A stretch of 37,698 nt of DNA from Candidatus Omnitrophica bacterium CG08_land_8_20_14_0_20_41_16 (lineage in GTDB: Bacteria; Omnitrophota; Gorgyraeia; Gygaellales; Profunditerraquicolaceae): contig PEYI01000051.1 of NCBI GenBank assembly GCA_002774445.1, forward strand, positions 1-37,698, in the 5' to 3' direction. The notes below the pieces were generated by a model. It made no database searches and was not told the origin of the DNA. It worked only from the letters and a program-made list of their open reading frames with translations. Positions 26,684-33,880 of the stretch are shown here, in pieces. Position 1 is the first letter of the stretch; each line of letters starts with the position of its first letter. A program made the translations under genes and the position numbers.

Positions 26684-26758
26684 AATTAAGGTCCTGCGCA
26701 TAGCGCAGGATTAATTAAACGCTAAACGCCAGAGGCAGCGTTAATTAAGGGGGGATTA
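26684..26758 (+). repeat. 58-nt double hairpin, copy 2 (rpsM-rpsK spacer)
   Basis: TCCTGCGC (26692-26699) pairs with GCGCAGGA (26703-26710). TTAATTAAACGCT (26711-26723) pairs with AGCGTTAATTAA (26737-26748) with one bulged A. The block differs from 16819-16876 by one inserted base and one substitution. The GGGG that follows serves as the rpsK Shine-Dalgarno. Confidence 0.92.
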
Positions 26759-27148
26759 ATGGCAACTAAAGAAAGGGCAAAAAAGAAGAAGATAGCCAAA
26801 GGTATAACTTCCGGCATTGCCCATATTCAAGCAAGTTTTAATAATACCATTATTACTATAACCGACAGACAGGGGAATGTTTTGGCTTGGTCTACCCCGG
26901 GTATTGTAGGTTATGGCGGTTCGAAAAAGTCTACTCCTTTTGCCGCTCAGATAGCTGCTTCTGATGCTGCCAGAAAAGCAAAAGAGATAGGCCTTAAAGA
27001 AGTTGAGGTTCGCGTTAAGGGTCCGGGTTTTGGCAGGGAATCTGCCATCAGGGCGCTTCAGGCCGCGGGGCTTGTTATAACCTTGATTAAGGATGTAACT
27101 CCTATTCCGCATAATGGATGCCGGCCTAAGAAAAAAAGGAGAGTGTAG
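26759..27148 (+). CDS. rpsK: 30S ribosomal protein S11
   Basis: S11 forms the platform around the E site near the Shine-Dalgarno helix. The 129-residue product has [60 protein letters not shown] and the end [17 protein letters not shown], including the Asn-Gly prone to isoaspartate formation. rpsD starts five nt after the stop. Confidence 0.99.
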   Translation: MATKERAKKKKIAKGITSGIAHIQASFNNTIITITDRQGNVLAWSTPGIVGYGGSKKSTPFAAQIAASDAARKAKEIGLKEVEVRVKGPGFGRESAIRALQAAGLVITLIKDVTPIPHNGCRPKKKRRV

Positions 27149-27153
27149 AAATT

Positions 27154-27789
27154 ATGGCGCGTTATACTGATGCAGTTTGCAGGCTCTGCCGCAGGCAGGG
27201 GGAGAAGTTGTTCCTTAAAGGCACAAAATGCACTACGGAGAAATGCCCGGCAAACAAAAGGGCATATGCTCCGGGGCAGCATGGAGAAAGCAGGAATAGA
27301 AGGCGCAAAATTTCTAACTATGGTTTACAGTTGAGAGAGAAGCAGAAGGTTAAGAGGATTTATGGTGTGTTAGAGAAGCAGTTCCGCAGGTATTTTAAGA
27401 TTGCCTCAAAAGCTAAGGGCATTACCGGAAGGGTGCTCTTGCAATTATTAGAAAGAAGATTAGATAATGTAATCTTTCGCGCGGGGATAGGTATATCCAG
27501 ATCCCAGGCTCGGCAGATTGTGCGGCACAACTTTATTTTTGTCAACTCAAAAAGGGTGAATATCCCCTCTTTTTTAGTGGATAAAGACGATTTAGTGCAG
27601 GTTAAAGCTAAAGAAAAGGCATTGAATAAAATAAAGGATAACCTGGAGTTATCCAAAGACAGGGCTGTGCCCAGCTGGATAGAGTTCAAACCTGTTGATT
27701 TTAGCGCCAAGGTTTTAAGGCTTCCGGAGAAGGACGATATCGGGCAGACGATACAGGAGCAGTTGATCGTTGAGTTGTATTCGAAATAA
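27154..27789 (+). CDS. rpsD: 30S ribosomal protein S4, zinc-binding form
   Basis: S4 is the primary 16S 5'-domain binder and part of the mRNA entry helicase. The 211-residue product has an N-terminal Cys4 site (C9, C12, C26, C31), RAYAPGQHGESRNRRRKISN, and an S4 RNA-binding domain with LLQLLERRLDNVIFRAGIGI, SRSQARQIVRHNFIFVNSKR. It is placed between rpsK and rpoA as usual. Confidence 0.99.
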   Translation: MARYTDAVCRLCRRQGEKLFLKGTKCTTEKCPANKRAYAPGQHGESRNRRRKISNYGLQLREKQKVKRIYGVLEKQFRRYFKIASKAKGITGRVLLQLLERRLDNVIFRAGIGISRSQARQIVRHNFIFVNSKRVNIPSFLVDKDDLVQVKAKEKALNKIKDNLELSKDRAVPSWIEFKPVDFSAKVLRLPEKDDIGQTIQEQLIVELYSK

Positions 27790-27930
27790 TACTTTGATAT
27801 CCCGTCTCGTAAACTTGCGGTGAAATTCTCTTTGATAATTTCACCGCACTCGACGGGATCAATTCGCACACATCACTTACTCTCCGCCTACGGCGGATCG
27901 TAAGTGATGTGCTCATTGAGGAGAAAATAG
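27790..27930 (+). repeat. rpsD-rpoA spacer: two-level hairpin plus 12-bp hairpin
   Basis: ATCCCGTC (27799-27806) pairs with GACGGGAT (27852-27859), enclosing GCGGTGAAATT (27817-27827) with AATTTCACCGC (27837-27847) and loop CTCTTTGAT. After CAATTCGCA, CACATCACTTAC (27869-27880) pairs with GTAAGTGATGTG (27900-27911), itself enclosing TCCGCC/GGCGGA. CTCATTGAGGAG then provides the rpoA Shine-Dalgarno. The first unit has the same ground plan as the rpsC-rplP hairpin. Confidence 0.92.
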
Positions 27931-28923
27931 ATGGGTATGAAATGGAGAGATTTTCAATTACCAAAGAGATTAGAATGCGAAGAGGCCAGCTACACTAATG
28001 CCTACGGCAAGTTTTCCGCCGCGCCTTTTGAAAGAGGCTATGGCGTTACTTTGGGAAATTCATTAAGAAGAGTGCTGCTTTCTTCTATAGAGGGAAGCGC
28101 TGTAACTAATATTAAAATTTCCGGGGTTGCGCATGAATTTTCCACTATCCCCGGGGTATTGGAGGATGTGCCGGAGCTCATATTAAATATAAAAAGCATT
28201 ATTTTAAACTCCCACTCCAAGATACCCAAGACTCTAACAATTAAGGCTAACTCTAAGGGGGAGATTAAAGCTAAGGATATTGAGGTGGATGAGACAATAG
28301 AGATAATTAACCCCGATCTCCATATAGCGACTTTGACTAAAGACACCAAATTGAATATTGAGATGGAAGTTTCTCGCGGGCGCGGTTATGTAATCGCGGA
28401 GTTAAATAAAAAAGAAAATAAGGATATAGGCATGATTCCCATTGATGCGATATTCGTTCCTATAAGGAATGTAAACTTTTTTGTGGAGAATACCCGCGTA
28501 GGGCAAAGGACAGATTATGATAAATTGATTCTTGAAATTTTTACCAACGGGGCGATTAGCCCTAAGGACGCGCTTTTGTATGCTTCAAATATTCTGCAAA
28601 GGCATCTTGATATATTCGTTAGTTTTGGCCAGCTTTCCGAAGATATAGCGGAGGAAGAGCCGGAGATGACTAAAGAAGATGCAGCCCTCTATGAAAAATT
28701 AAAGCTTTCTATTGCAGAACTTGAATTGTCCGTACGCAGCTCAAATTGTTTAAGGGAAGCAGGGATTAAAATTATCGCGGATTTGGTTAAGAAGACCGAG
28801 GATGAAATGCTTGCTTTTAAAAATTTCGGTAAGAAATCGTTGACTGAGATTAAAGAGCTGCTTATGAGTATGGGTTTAACCTTAGGGATGCAGGTAGATC
28901 CTAAAAAACTAAAGAAGGCTTAA
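27931..28923 (+). CDS. rpoA: DNA-directed RNA polymerase subunit alpha
   Basis: Alpha dimerises to nucleate RNA polymerase assembly. The 330-residue product has the N-terminal domain (KFSAAPFERGYGVTLGNSLR, RVLLSSIEGSAVT), the second half ERGYGY-equivalent SRGRGYVIAELNKKENKDIG, and the C-terminal promoter and activator-binding domain (LELSVRSSNCLREAGIKIIA, FKNFGKKSLTEIKELLMSMG). Length and domain order are standard. rplQ starts four nt after the stop. Confidence 0.99.
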   Translation: MGMKWRDFQLPKRLECEEASYTNAYGKFSAAPFERGYGVTLGNSLRRVLLSSIEGSAVTNIKISGVAHEFSTIPGVLEDVPELILNIKSIILNSHSKIPKTLTIKANSKGEIKAKDIEVDETIEIINPDLHIATLTKDTKLNIEMEVSRGRGYVIAELNKKENKDIGMIPIDAIFVPIRNVNFFVENTRVGQRTDYDKLILEIFTNGAISPKDALLYASNILQRHLDIFVSFGQLSEDIAEEEPEMTKEDAALYEKLKLSIAELELSVRSSNCLREAGIKIIADLVKKTEDEMLAFKNFGKKSLTEIKELLMSMGLTLGMQVDPKKLKKA

Positions 28924-28926
28924 AAA

Positions 28927-29505
28927 ATGAGACACGGTAAGCAGAGGCTGCAATTAAATCGTTTTACTAGTTGGCACAAGGCTACCTTAAAGAGTTTAGC
29001 CAAGAATATGATTATTCATCAGAATATTAAGACTACATTATCCAGGGCTCGCGCAGTCAAGCCTTTGGTAGAAAAGCTTATCTCTCTATCTAAGGCCAAT
29101 ACCTTAAGCGCGAAACGCCAAGCCTTTAAGGTTCTTGGGGATCACAAGCTTGTCTCTTTACTTTTTAAGGATATCGGGCCGCTTTTTTCTAAAAGAAACA
29201 GCGGCGGCTATACCCGGATTATAAACCTGATTAAGCGCCGGGGTGATAACGCTCAGATGGTAATTTTTGAGCTTACCGAGAAAAAGGTCAAAGAGGCGAA
29301 GAAGGTAAAGAAGGCTAAAGGTTCTAATGCGGAGCCTAATGCAGAAGAGCCGGTAATAACTAAGGAGAAAACGAACGAAGAAAAGAAAGTTGTGAAAACG
29401 GCGCCGGCCTTGGTTAAAGAGAGGCAGGAGCTAATTAAGAAGCCCGCCAGAAAGTTCTTAAGCGGCATAAGGAAAATCTTTAGGAAAAAAGGTGATTCAT
29501 TATAA
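28927..29505 (+). CDS. rplQ: 50S ribosomal protein L17 with long basic/acidic tail
   Basis: L17 lies near the tunnel exit. Residues 1 to about 118 are a normal L17 (MRHGKQRLQLNRFTSWHKAT, NMIIHQNIKTTLSRARAVKP, GGYTRIINLIKRRGDNAQMV, IFELTE). The remaining roughly 70 residues are a low-complexity Lys/Glu/Ala tail ending KKPARKFLSGIRKIFRKKGD. Total length is 192 against the usual 115-135. Such tails occur in several phyla; its role here is unknown. It is the last gene of the superoperon. Confidence 0.96.
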   Translation: MRHGKQRLQLNRFTSWHKATLKSLAKNMIIHQNIKTTLSRARAVKPLVEKLISLSKANTLSAKRQAFKVLGDHKLVSLLFKDIGPLFSKRNSGGYTRIINLIKRRGDNAQMVIFELTEKKVKEAKKVKKAKGSNAEPNAEEPVITKEKTNEEKKVVKTAPALVKERQELIKKPARKFLSGIRKIFRKKGDSL

Positions 29506-29679
29506 CAGCCCTTCACAAAAATCGTTCAGGGCTGTTGATTACACAGATTACCAGAGATTACACAGATTTTTCCGTCGGAGATTTAATCTGTGTAATCTGC
29601 TTTTAATCTTTTAATCAGAGATTGCTGCCTATTTTTAGAATATTTCAGCAATCTCTTATAATAAAAAGAGGTTAATTTT
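29506..29679 (+). repeat. rplQ-aminotransferase spacer: inverted 44-nt repeat copy C and GCTG/CAGC hairpin
   Basis: 29506-29549 is the exact reverse complement of 109-152. A second GATTACACAGATT, an AATCTGTGTAATC and a GAGATTGCTG (29618-29627)/CAGCAATCTC (29646-29655) hairpin follow. 29614-29655 is identical over 42 nt to 33297-33338. The CAGCCCT arm begins immediately after the rplQ stop, so this hairpin closes the ribosomal superoperon. Confidence 0.9.
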
Positions 29680-30864
29680 GTGCGTATAGATACGCGGTTA
29701 GCTGAACGCCTTAAAGAAGTCAGGCATTCCTCAACCCTTCTTATAACCTCAAAGGCCAAGAAGTTAAAATCCGAAGGTTTTGATATTGTAAATTTAGCTG
29801 CGGGAGAACCGGATTTTGATACTCCTGATTTTGTGAAGGCTGCGGGAATAGAAGCGATAAAGTCTGGTTTTACCAAATATACGCCTACCACCGGGATACC
29901 GGAATTAAAAGAGCTTATATCTGAGAAATTCAAAAAAGATAATCGCTTAGAGTACGGGCCTAACCAGATTGTAGTTTCTTGTGGCGCGAAACATAGTATA
30001 TTTAATGCTTTATTTGTCTTAGTAAACCCCAAGGATGAGGTATTAATCCCACAGCCTTACTGGGTAAGTTACCCTGAGATGGTTAATTTATGCTCAGGTT
30101 TGCCGCGTTTCATTAAGACTCTACCGGAAAATGACTTCAAAGTTACCCCCCGCCAACTTAAAGAACAGCTAAACTCAAAGACCAAGGTGTTTATCTTAAA
30201 TAGCCCTTCTAATCCTACGGGATGCGTTTATACAGAAGATGAGTTAAGGGAGATAGCCGGGATTTGCGTAGAAAACAAGATTTTTGTTATTAGCGACGAG
30301 ATTTACGAAAAATTAATCTACGATGGGTTAAAACACATATCTATAGCTGGTTTTAATAAAGATATCTATGATTTAACTATTACTATCAACGGTTTGTCCA
30401 AAAGTTATTCTATGACCGGCTGGCGCATAGGATACCTCGCCGCAGCCCCTGATATCGCGGAAGCAGTATCAAGGTTACAAGATCACTCTACCTCAAATCC
30501 TAATTCCATAGCCCAGAAAGCGGCGGTAGCCGCATTAAGTTACCCCGGCGGAGATTTTTTTAGTAAAGTAGTTTATGAATTCCAAAATAGAAGAGATTAT
30601 TGCATGGAAAGATTAACGAAAATGGCCAAGATTAAGGCAGTCAAACCCAAAGGCGCATTTTACATATTTTGCGATATAAGCAAGACGGGTTTAAAATCTT
30701 CAGTTTTTGCTGAGCGTCTGCTGGGGGAGAAATATGTCAGCCTTATCCCGGGTGATAGTTTCGGGATGGCCAATTACATACGTATGAGTTTTGCCGCAAG
30801 TATGGAGCAGCTTAAAAAGGGGATGGATAGATTGCGCGGCTTTCTAGAAGGAGTAGGCCAATAG
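29680..30864 (+). CDS. PLP-dependent aspartate-type aminotransferase (class I)
   Basis: The product is a fold-type I aminotransferase of 394 residues, closest in pattern to bacterial aspartate aminotransferases of subgroup Ib, which exchange amino groups between aspartate/oxaloacetate and glutamate/2-oxoglutarate. Visible residues are FDIVNLAAGEPDFDTP (about 34-49), NSPSNPTG (about 174-181), D206 in ISDEIYE, the Schiff-base Lys K241 in INGLSKSYSMTGWRIGY, and an Arg in YIRMSFA near the C-terminus for the substrate carboxylate. The start is GTG with GAGG upstream. Other amino-acid specificities (aromatic, Glu/prephenate) cannot be excluded. It stands 15 nt before the LeuC-type gene. Confidence 0.9.
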   Translation: MRIDTRLAERLKEVRHSSTLLITSKAKKLKSEGFDIVNLAAGEPDFDTPDFVKAAGIEAIKSGFTKYTPTTGIPELKELISEKFKKDNRLEYGPNQIVVSCGAKHSIFNALFVLVNPKDEVLIPQPYWVSYPEMVNLCSGLPRFIKTLPENDFKVTPRQLKEQLNSKTKVFILNSPSNPTGCVYTEDELREIAGICVENKIFVISDEIYEKLIYDGLKHISIAGFNKDIYDLTITINGLSKSYSMTGWRIGYLAAAPDIAEAVSRLQDHSTSNPNSIAQKAAVAALSYPGGDFFSKVVYEFQNRRDYCMERLTKMAKIKAVKPKGAFYIFCDISKTGLKSSVFAERLLGEKYVSLIPGDSFGMANYIRMSFAASMEQLKKGMDRLRGFLEGVGQ

Positions 30865-30879
30865 TTAGGGGGAAGCTTT

Positions 30880-32133
30880 ATGGAAAAGACGATCGCGGAA
30901 AAGATATTAAGCGCGCATGCCGGAAAAGAACTTGTTGCCGGTGATTTTGCGGTATGCAAAGTTGATTTTACCTTTGGCCAGGACGGCACCAGCTCAATAA
31001 TTATTGATAGAATCAAGGAACTGGGTTTAAAAGAACTTAAAACTAAATTTTGCATGGTAATTGACCATAGTGCGCCATCCCCTAGTGAAGGCGTATCGGC
31101 CGTGCATAAAAAGATGCGTAGTTTCGCGCGGGAGTTTAAGGCCCCTCTCTTTGATATTGGCTGCGGGGTTTGTCATCAGGTTATTCCTGAGTCCGGAGAA
31201 GTCCTGCCCGGGAGCTTAGTCTTGGGAGCAGATTCGCATAGCTGCACTTATGGGGCATTAGGCGCATTTTCCACGGGGGTCGGCTCAACGGATTTAGCTA
31301 TTACCTTGGCTGCGGGTAAGAATTGGTTTAAGGCCCCGCAAACTATAAAAATAATAATTAAGGGCAAGGCTCCTAAAGGGGTATATCCTAAAGATATAAT
31401 ATTGCATATTATTACTGCCGTAAAAGCTGACGGGGCGGCTTATAGGGCTCTGGAGTTTTCCGGTCCGGTTATTGATAATATGGATATGGATGGCCGTTTT
31501 ACTATTGGCAATATGACAGTAGAAATGGGGGCCAAGGTGGGTTTTATGCCTGTGGACAAAACTACTATTAGTTGGTTTAAGTCTAAGGGAGTTAACCCTT
31601 CTAAGATACACCCTGTTTTTGCGGATAAAGAGGCGAAATATGAAGATGCATTAGAATTTGATATATCCGCTCTTAAGCCGCAAGTCTCGCTTCCTCATAG
31701 CGTAGATAGCGCCAAGCCGGTTTCAGATTTAGGGCAGGTTAAAATCAATGAGGCATTTTTAGGGACGTGTACAAATGGGCGCTTGCAGGATTTAAGGATT
31801 GCTGCTAAAATATTAAAAGGCAGGAGCGTTGCCTTAGGGATAAGGTTTATTATAGCTCCTAGTTCGCGCTTGGTTTTTTTAGAGGCATTAAAATTAGGCT
31901 TGGTAGATATATTTATTAAGGCAGGGGGAGTTATCGTCGCTCCGGGTTGCGGGCCGTGTGTCGGAACGCATAATGGTATACCTGCGGATTCAGAAATAGT
32001 TATATCTACTGCCAATAGAAACTTTAAAGGGAGAATGGGTAATCCTGGCGCTTTTATCTATCTGGCTTCGCCGGCGACTGTAGCTGCTTCAGCAATTAAA
32101 GGGTATATTGCTGATCCCAGAGAGTTTTTGTAA
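30880..32133 (+). CDS. leuC: LeuC/homoaconitase-type [4Fe-4S] dehydratase, large subunit
   Basis: The 417-residue product belongs to the aconitase superfamily as a stand-alone large subunit (archaeal-type LeuC/HacA length). Cluster ligands are C297, C357 and C360 in GTCTNGR and APGCGPCVG. Substrate-side motifs are GADSHSCTYGALGAFSTGVG and NRNFKGRMGNPGAFIYLASP. The partner small subunit is at 33362, separated from it by pilT. The family covers isopropylmalate, homoaconitate, citramalate and aconitate-type substrates. The neighbouring dehydrogenase looks like isocitrate dehydrogenase rather than LeuB, so an aconitase role is possible. The leuC symbol reflects family, not proven substrate. Confidence 0.88.
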   Translation: MEKTIAEKILSAHAGKELVAGDFAVCKVDFTFGQDGTSSIIIDRIKELGLKELKTKFCMVIDHSAPSPSEGVSAVHKKMRSFAREFKAPLFDIGCGVCHQVIPESGEVLPGSLVLGADSHSCTYGALGAFSTGVGSTDLAITLAAGKNWFKAPQTIKIIIKGKAPKGVYPKDIILHIITAVKADGAAYRALEFSGPVIDNMDMDGRFTIGNMTVEMGAKVGFMPVDKTTISWFKSKGVNPSKIHPVFADKEAKYEDALEFDISALKPQVSLPHSVDSAKPVSDLGQVKINEAFLGTCTNGRLQDLRIAAKILKGRSVALGIRFIIAPSSRLVFLEALKLGLVDIFIKAGGVIVAPGCGPCVGTHNGIPADSEIVISTANRNFKGRMGNPGAFIYLASPATVAASAIKGYIADPREFL

Positions 32134-32148
32134 AGGAGGGTTTATATA

Positions 32149-33195
32149 GTGGAGATAAGGGAGCTGCTTATCGCGTGTATTGAAAAAGACGCTTCAGACT
32201 TGCATATCACTGAGAAAGAACCGCCGATACTACGTTTAGACGGAAAATTGCAGCGCACCAATGCCGAAGTTTTAAATAAGCAAGATTTAAAGAAAATGAT
32301 TTATGCCATCCTTACCAACCCTCAAAAAGAGAAGCTTGAGAAGGATCTGGAACTAGACTTTTCACTTGCCCTTCCGGGCTTGGACAGGTTTCGCGTAAAT
32401 GTGCATCTGCAAAAAGGCTCGGTAGAGGCAGCCTTCAGGTGCATCCCCTTGGAGATACCCACTATTGAAGGTTTGGGCCTGCCTCAAATTATAGCTGAGC
32501 TTGCGCGTAAGTCCAATGGCTTGGTTTTGATAACCGGCCCAACCGGGATGGGTAAAACCACTACCCTGGCTACGATGATTAACTTAATTAATAATGAGAG
32601 GGAATGCCTTATTCTTTGTATTGAAGATCCGATTGAGTTTATATTTGCCAATAATAAAAGTATTATTAAACAGAGAGAAGTTTATTCCGATACGCGTTCT
32701 TTTGCTGAAGCCTTAAGGCACGCTTTAAGGCAGGATCCTAATGTTATTGTCGTTGGTGAGATGCGCGACCTGGAGACTATTTCAACAGCTCTTACCGCGG
32801 CAGAGACCGGGCATCTGGTTTTAGCTACTCTGCATACCCCTGACGCGCCTCAAACCATAGAGAGAATTATTGACGTTTTTCCTCCCTATCAGCAGCAACA
32901 GGTTAAACTCCAATTAGCAGACTGCCTTCAGGGGGTAGTTTCTCAGTTACTGCTTCCTCACGCTTCCGGAAAAGGGCGGGTCCTGGCTACCGAGGTTATG
33001 ATTGCTACCGCGGGCATAAGGAACCTGATACGCGAACAGCAAATTGAGCAGATACCTACGCTTATGCAGACAGGTTCTCAATACGGAATGCGCACAATGG
33101 ATAAATCTCTTAAGGAGTTAACCCAGCAAGGCTTAATTAGCCTTGATATTGCGCTTTCCAAGGTTAAGAATTCCGAAGAGTTTAAGCAGCTATAA
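32149..33195 (+). CDS. pilT: Type IV pilus retraction ATPase PilT
   Basis: PilT is a hexameric ATPase at the inner membrane that powers pilus retraction. The 348-residue product has an N-terminal SDLHITEKEPP, Walker A TGPTGMGKTT (about 129-138), the Asp box CIEDPIEF (E159, D160), Walker B VIVVGEMRD, the His box TGHLVLATLHT (about 220-230) and an AGLIRE-like AGIRNLIRE near the C-terminus, which distinguishes PilT/PilU from PilB. The start is GTG with GGAGG upstream. No other pilus gene is in the window, and it splits the two dehydratase subunit genes. PilU is the main alternative. Confidence 0.93.
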   Translation: MEIRELLIACIEKDASDLHITEKEPPILRLDGKLQRTNAEVLNKQDLKKMIYAILTNPQKEKLEKDLELDFSLALPGLDRFRVNVHLQKGSVEAAFRCIPLEIPTIEGLGLPQIIAELARKSNGLVLITGPTGMGKTTTLATMINLINNERECLILCIEDPIEFIFANNKSIIKQREVYSDTRSFAEALRHALRQDPNVIVVGEMRDLETISTALTAAETGHLVLATLHTPDAPQTIERIIDVFPPYQQQQVKLQLADCLQGVVSQLLLPHASGKGRVLATEVMIATAGIRNLIREQQIEQIPTLMQTGSQYGMRTMDKSLKELTQQGLISLDIALSKVKNSEEFKQL

Positions 33196-33361
33196 AACCC
33201 GTCCCTTTTTTGTATGGAAACAATCAGAAAGGCGCGGGACTTAGGTATATAAAGAGGTCGCTGAAAAATTACTAAAAACTACACCAGCGACCTCTGATCA
33301 GAGATTGCTGCCTATTTTTAGAATATTTCAGCAATCTCATAAATAAGAAAGAAGGGGCGGG
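33196..33361 (+). repeat. pilT-leuD spacer: three hairpins
   Basis: CCCGTCCCTTT (33198-33208) pairs imperfectly with AAAGGCGCGGG (33228-33238). GAGGTCGCTG (33254-33263) pairs with CAGCGACCTC (33285-33294). GAGATTGCTG (33301-33310) pairs with CAGCAATCTC (33329-33338). The last two meet at the palindrome CTCTGATCAGAG. 33297-33338 is identical to 29614-29655, and the middle hairpin recurs at 37518-37556. The spacer ends GGGGCGGGGTG at the leuD start. Confidence 0.9.
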
Positions 33362-33880
33362 GTGAACCTACAAGGCAAGGCCATTAAGCTGGGGGATAAT
33401 ATTAACACGGATTTCATTATTTCCGGAAGGTATAAATTTGCTATCACTGATATAAAAGAATTAGCCAAGCATATCATGGAGGACATTGATCCGGATTTTC
33501 CCTCTAAGATTACGCCGGGAAAATCCGTAATTGCAGCGGGCAGGAATTTTGGCATGGGCTCTTCCCGTGAACAGGCTCCTTTAGTGATAAAAGAAGCAGG
33601 CATTGTGGCAGTCTTGGCCGAGAGCTTCGGCCGCATATTTTATCGCAATGCCTTTAATATCGGCCTATGTTTAATTGAAACAGATACGGATAAAATTGAT
33701 GAAGACGACATTTTAGATATAGATTTAGATAAAGGCGCGGCGAGGAATATAACTAAAAACATAAACCTTGAAATTAAGCCTTTCCCTAAGTTTATGCAGG
33801 AATTGTTGAAAGAGGGAGGGATTATTAATTATTTCAAGAAGTACGGAGAACTTAAAGTTAACTCAGTAGATGGCGCATAA
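33362..33880 (+). CDS. leuD: LeuD/homoaconitase-type dehydratase, small subunit
   Basis: This is the swivelling small subunit partner of the LeuC-type protein. The 172-residue product has GDNINTDFIISGRY (about 11-24), GRNFGMGSSREQAP with the active-site S67-S68-R69, and AVLAESFGRIFYRNAFNIGL. In this family the loop after GRY is thought to set substrate choice (YLRT in methanogen homoaconitase, YLVY-like in isopropylmalate isomerase, from memory). Here it reads YKFA, matching neither. The GTG start is supported by family alignment. It overlaps the following dehydrogenase by 11 nt. Confidence 0.9.
   Translation: MNLQGKAIKLGDNINTDFIISGRYKFAITDIKELAKHIMEDIDPDFPSKITPGKSVIAAGRNFGMGSSREQAPLVIKEAGIVAVLAESFGRIFYRNAFNIGLCLIETDTDKIDEDDILDIDLDKGAARNITKNINLEIKPFPKFMQELLKEGGIINYFKKYGELKVNSVDGA

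Noticed and set aside
29634-29662. Possible promoter TTTAGA - 17 nt - TATAAT before the aminotransferase gene
   Set aside because: The -10 matches perfectly, but predicted transcription would start inside the Shine-Dalgarno, and the region is very AT-rich repeat DNA. Not enough to call without transcript ends.
33201-33240. Intrinsic terminator after pilT (run of six T)
   Set aside because: The T-run lies on the 5' side of the stem and not after it, so the arrangement does not match an intrinsic terminator on the + strand.
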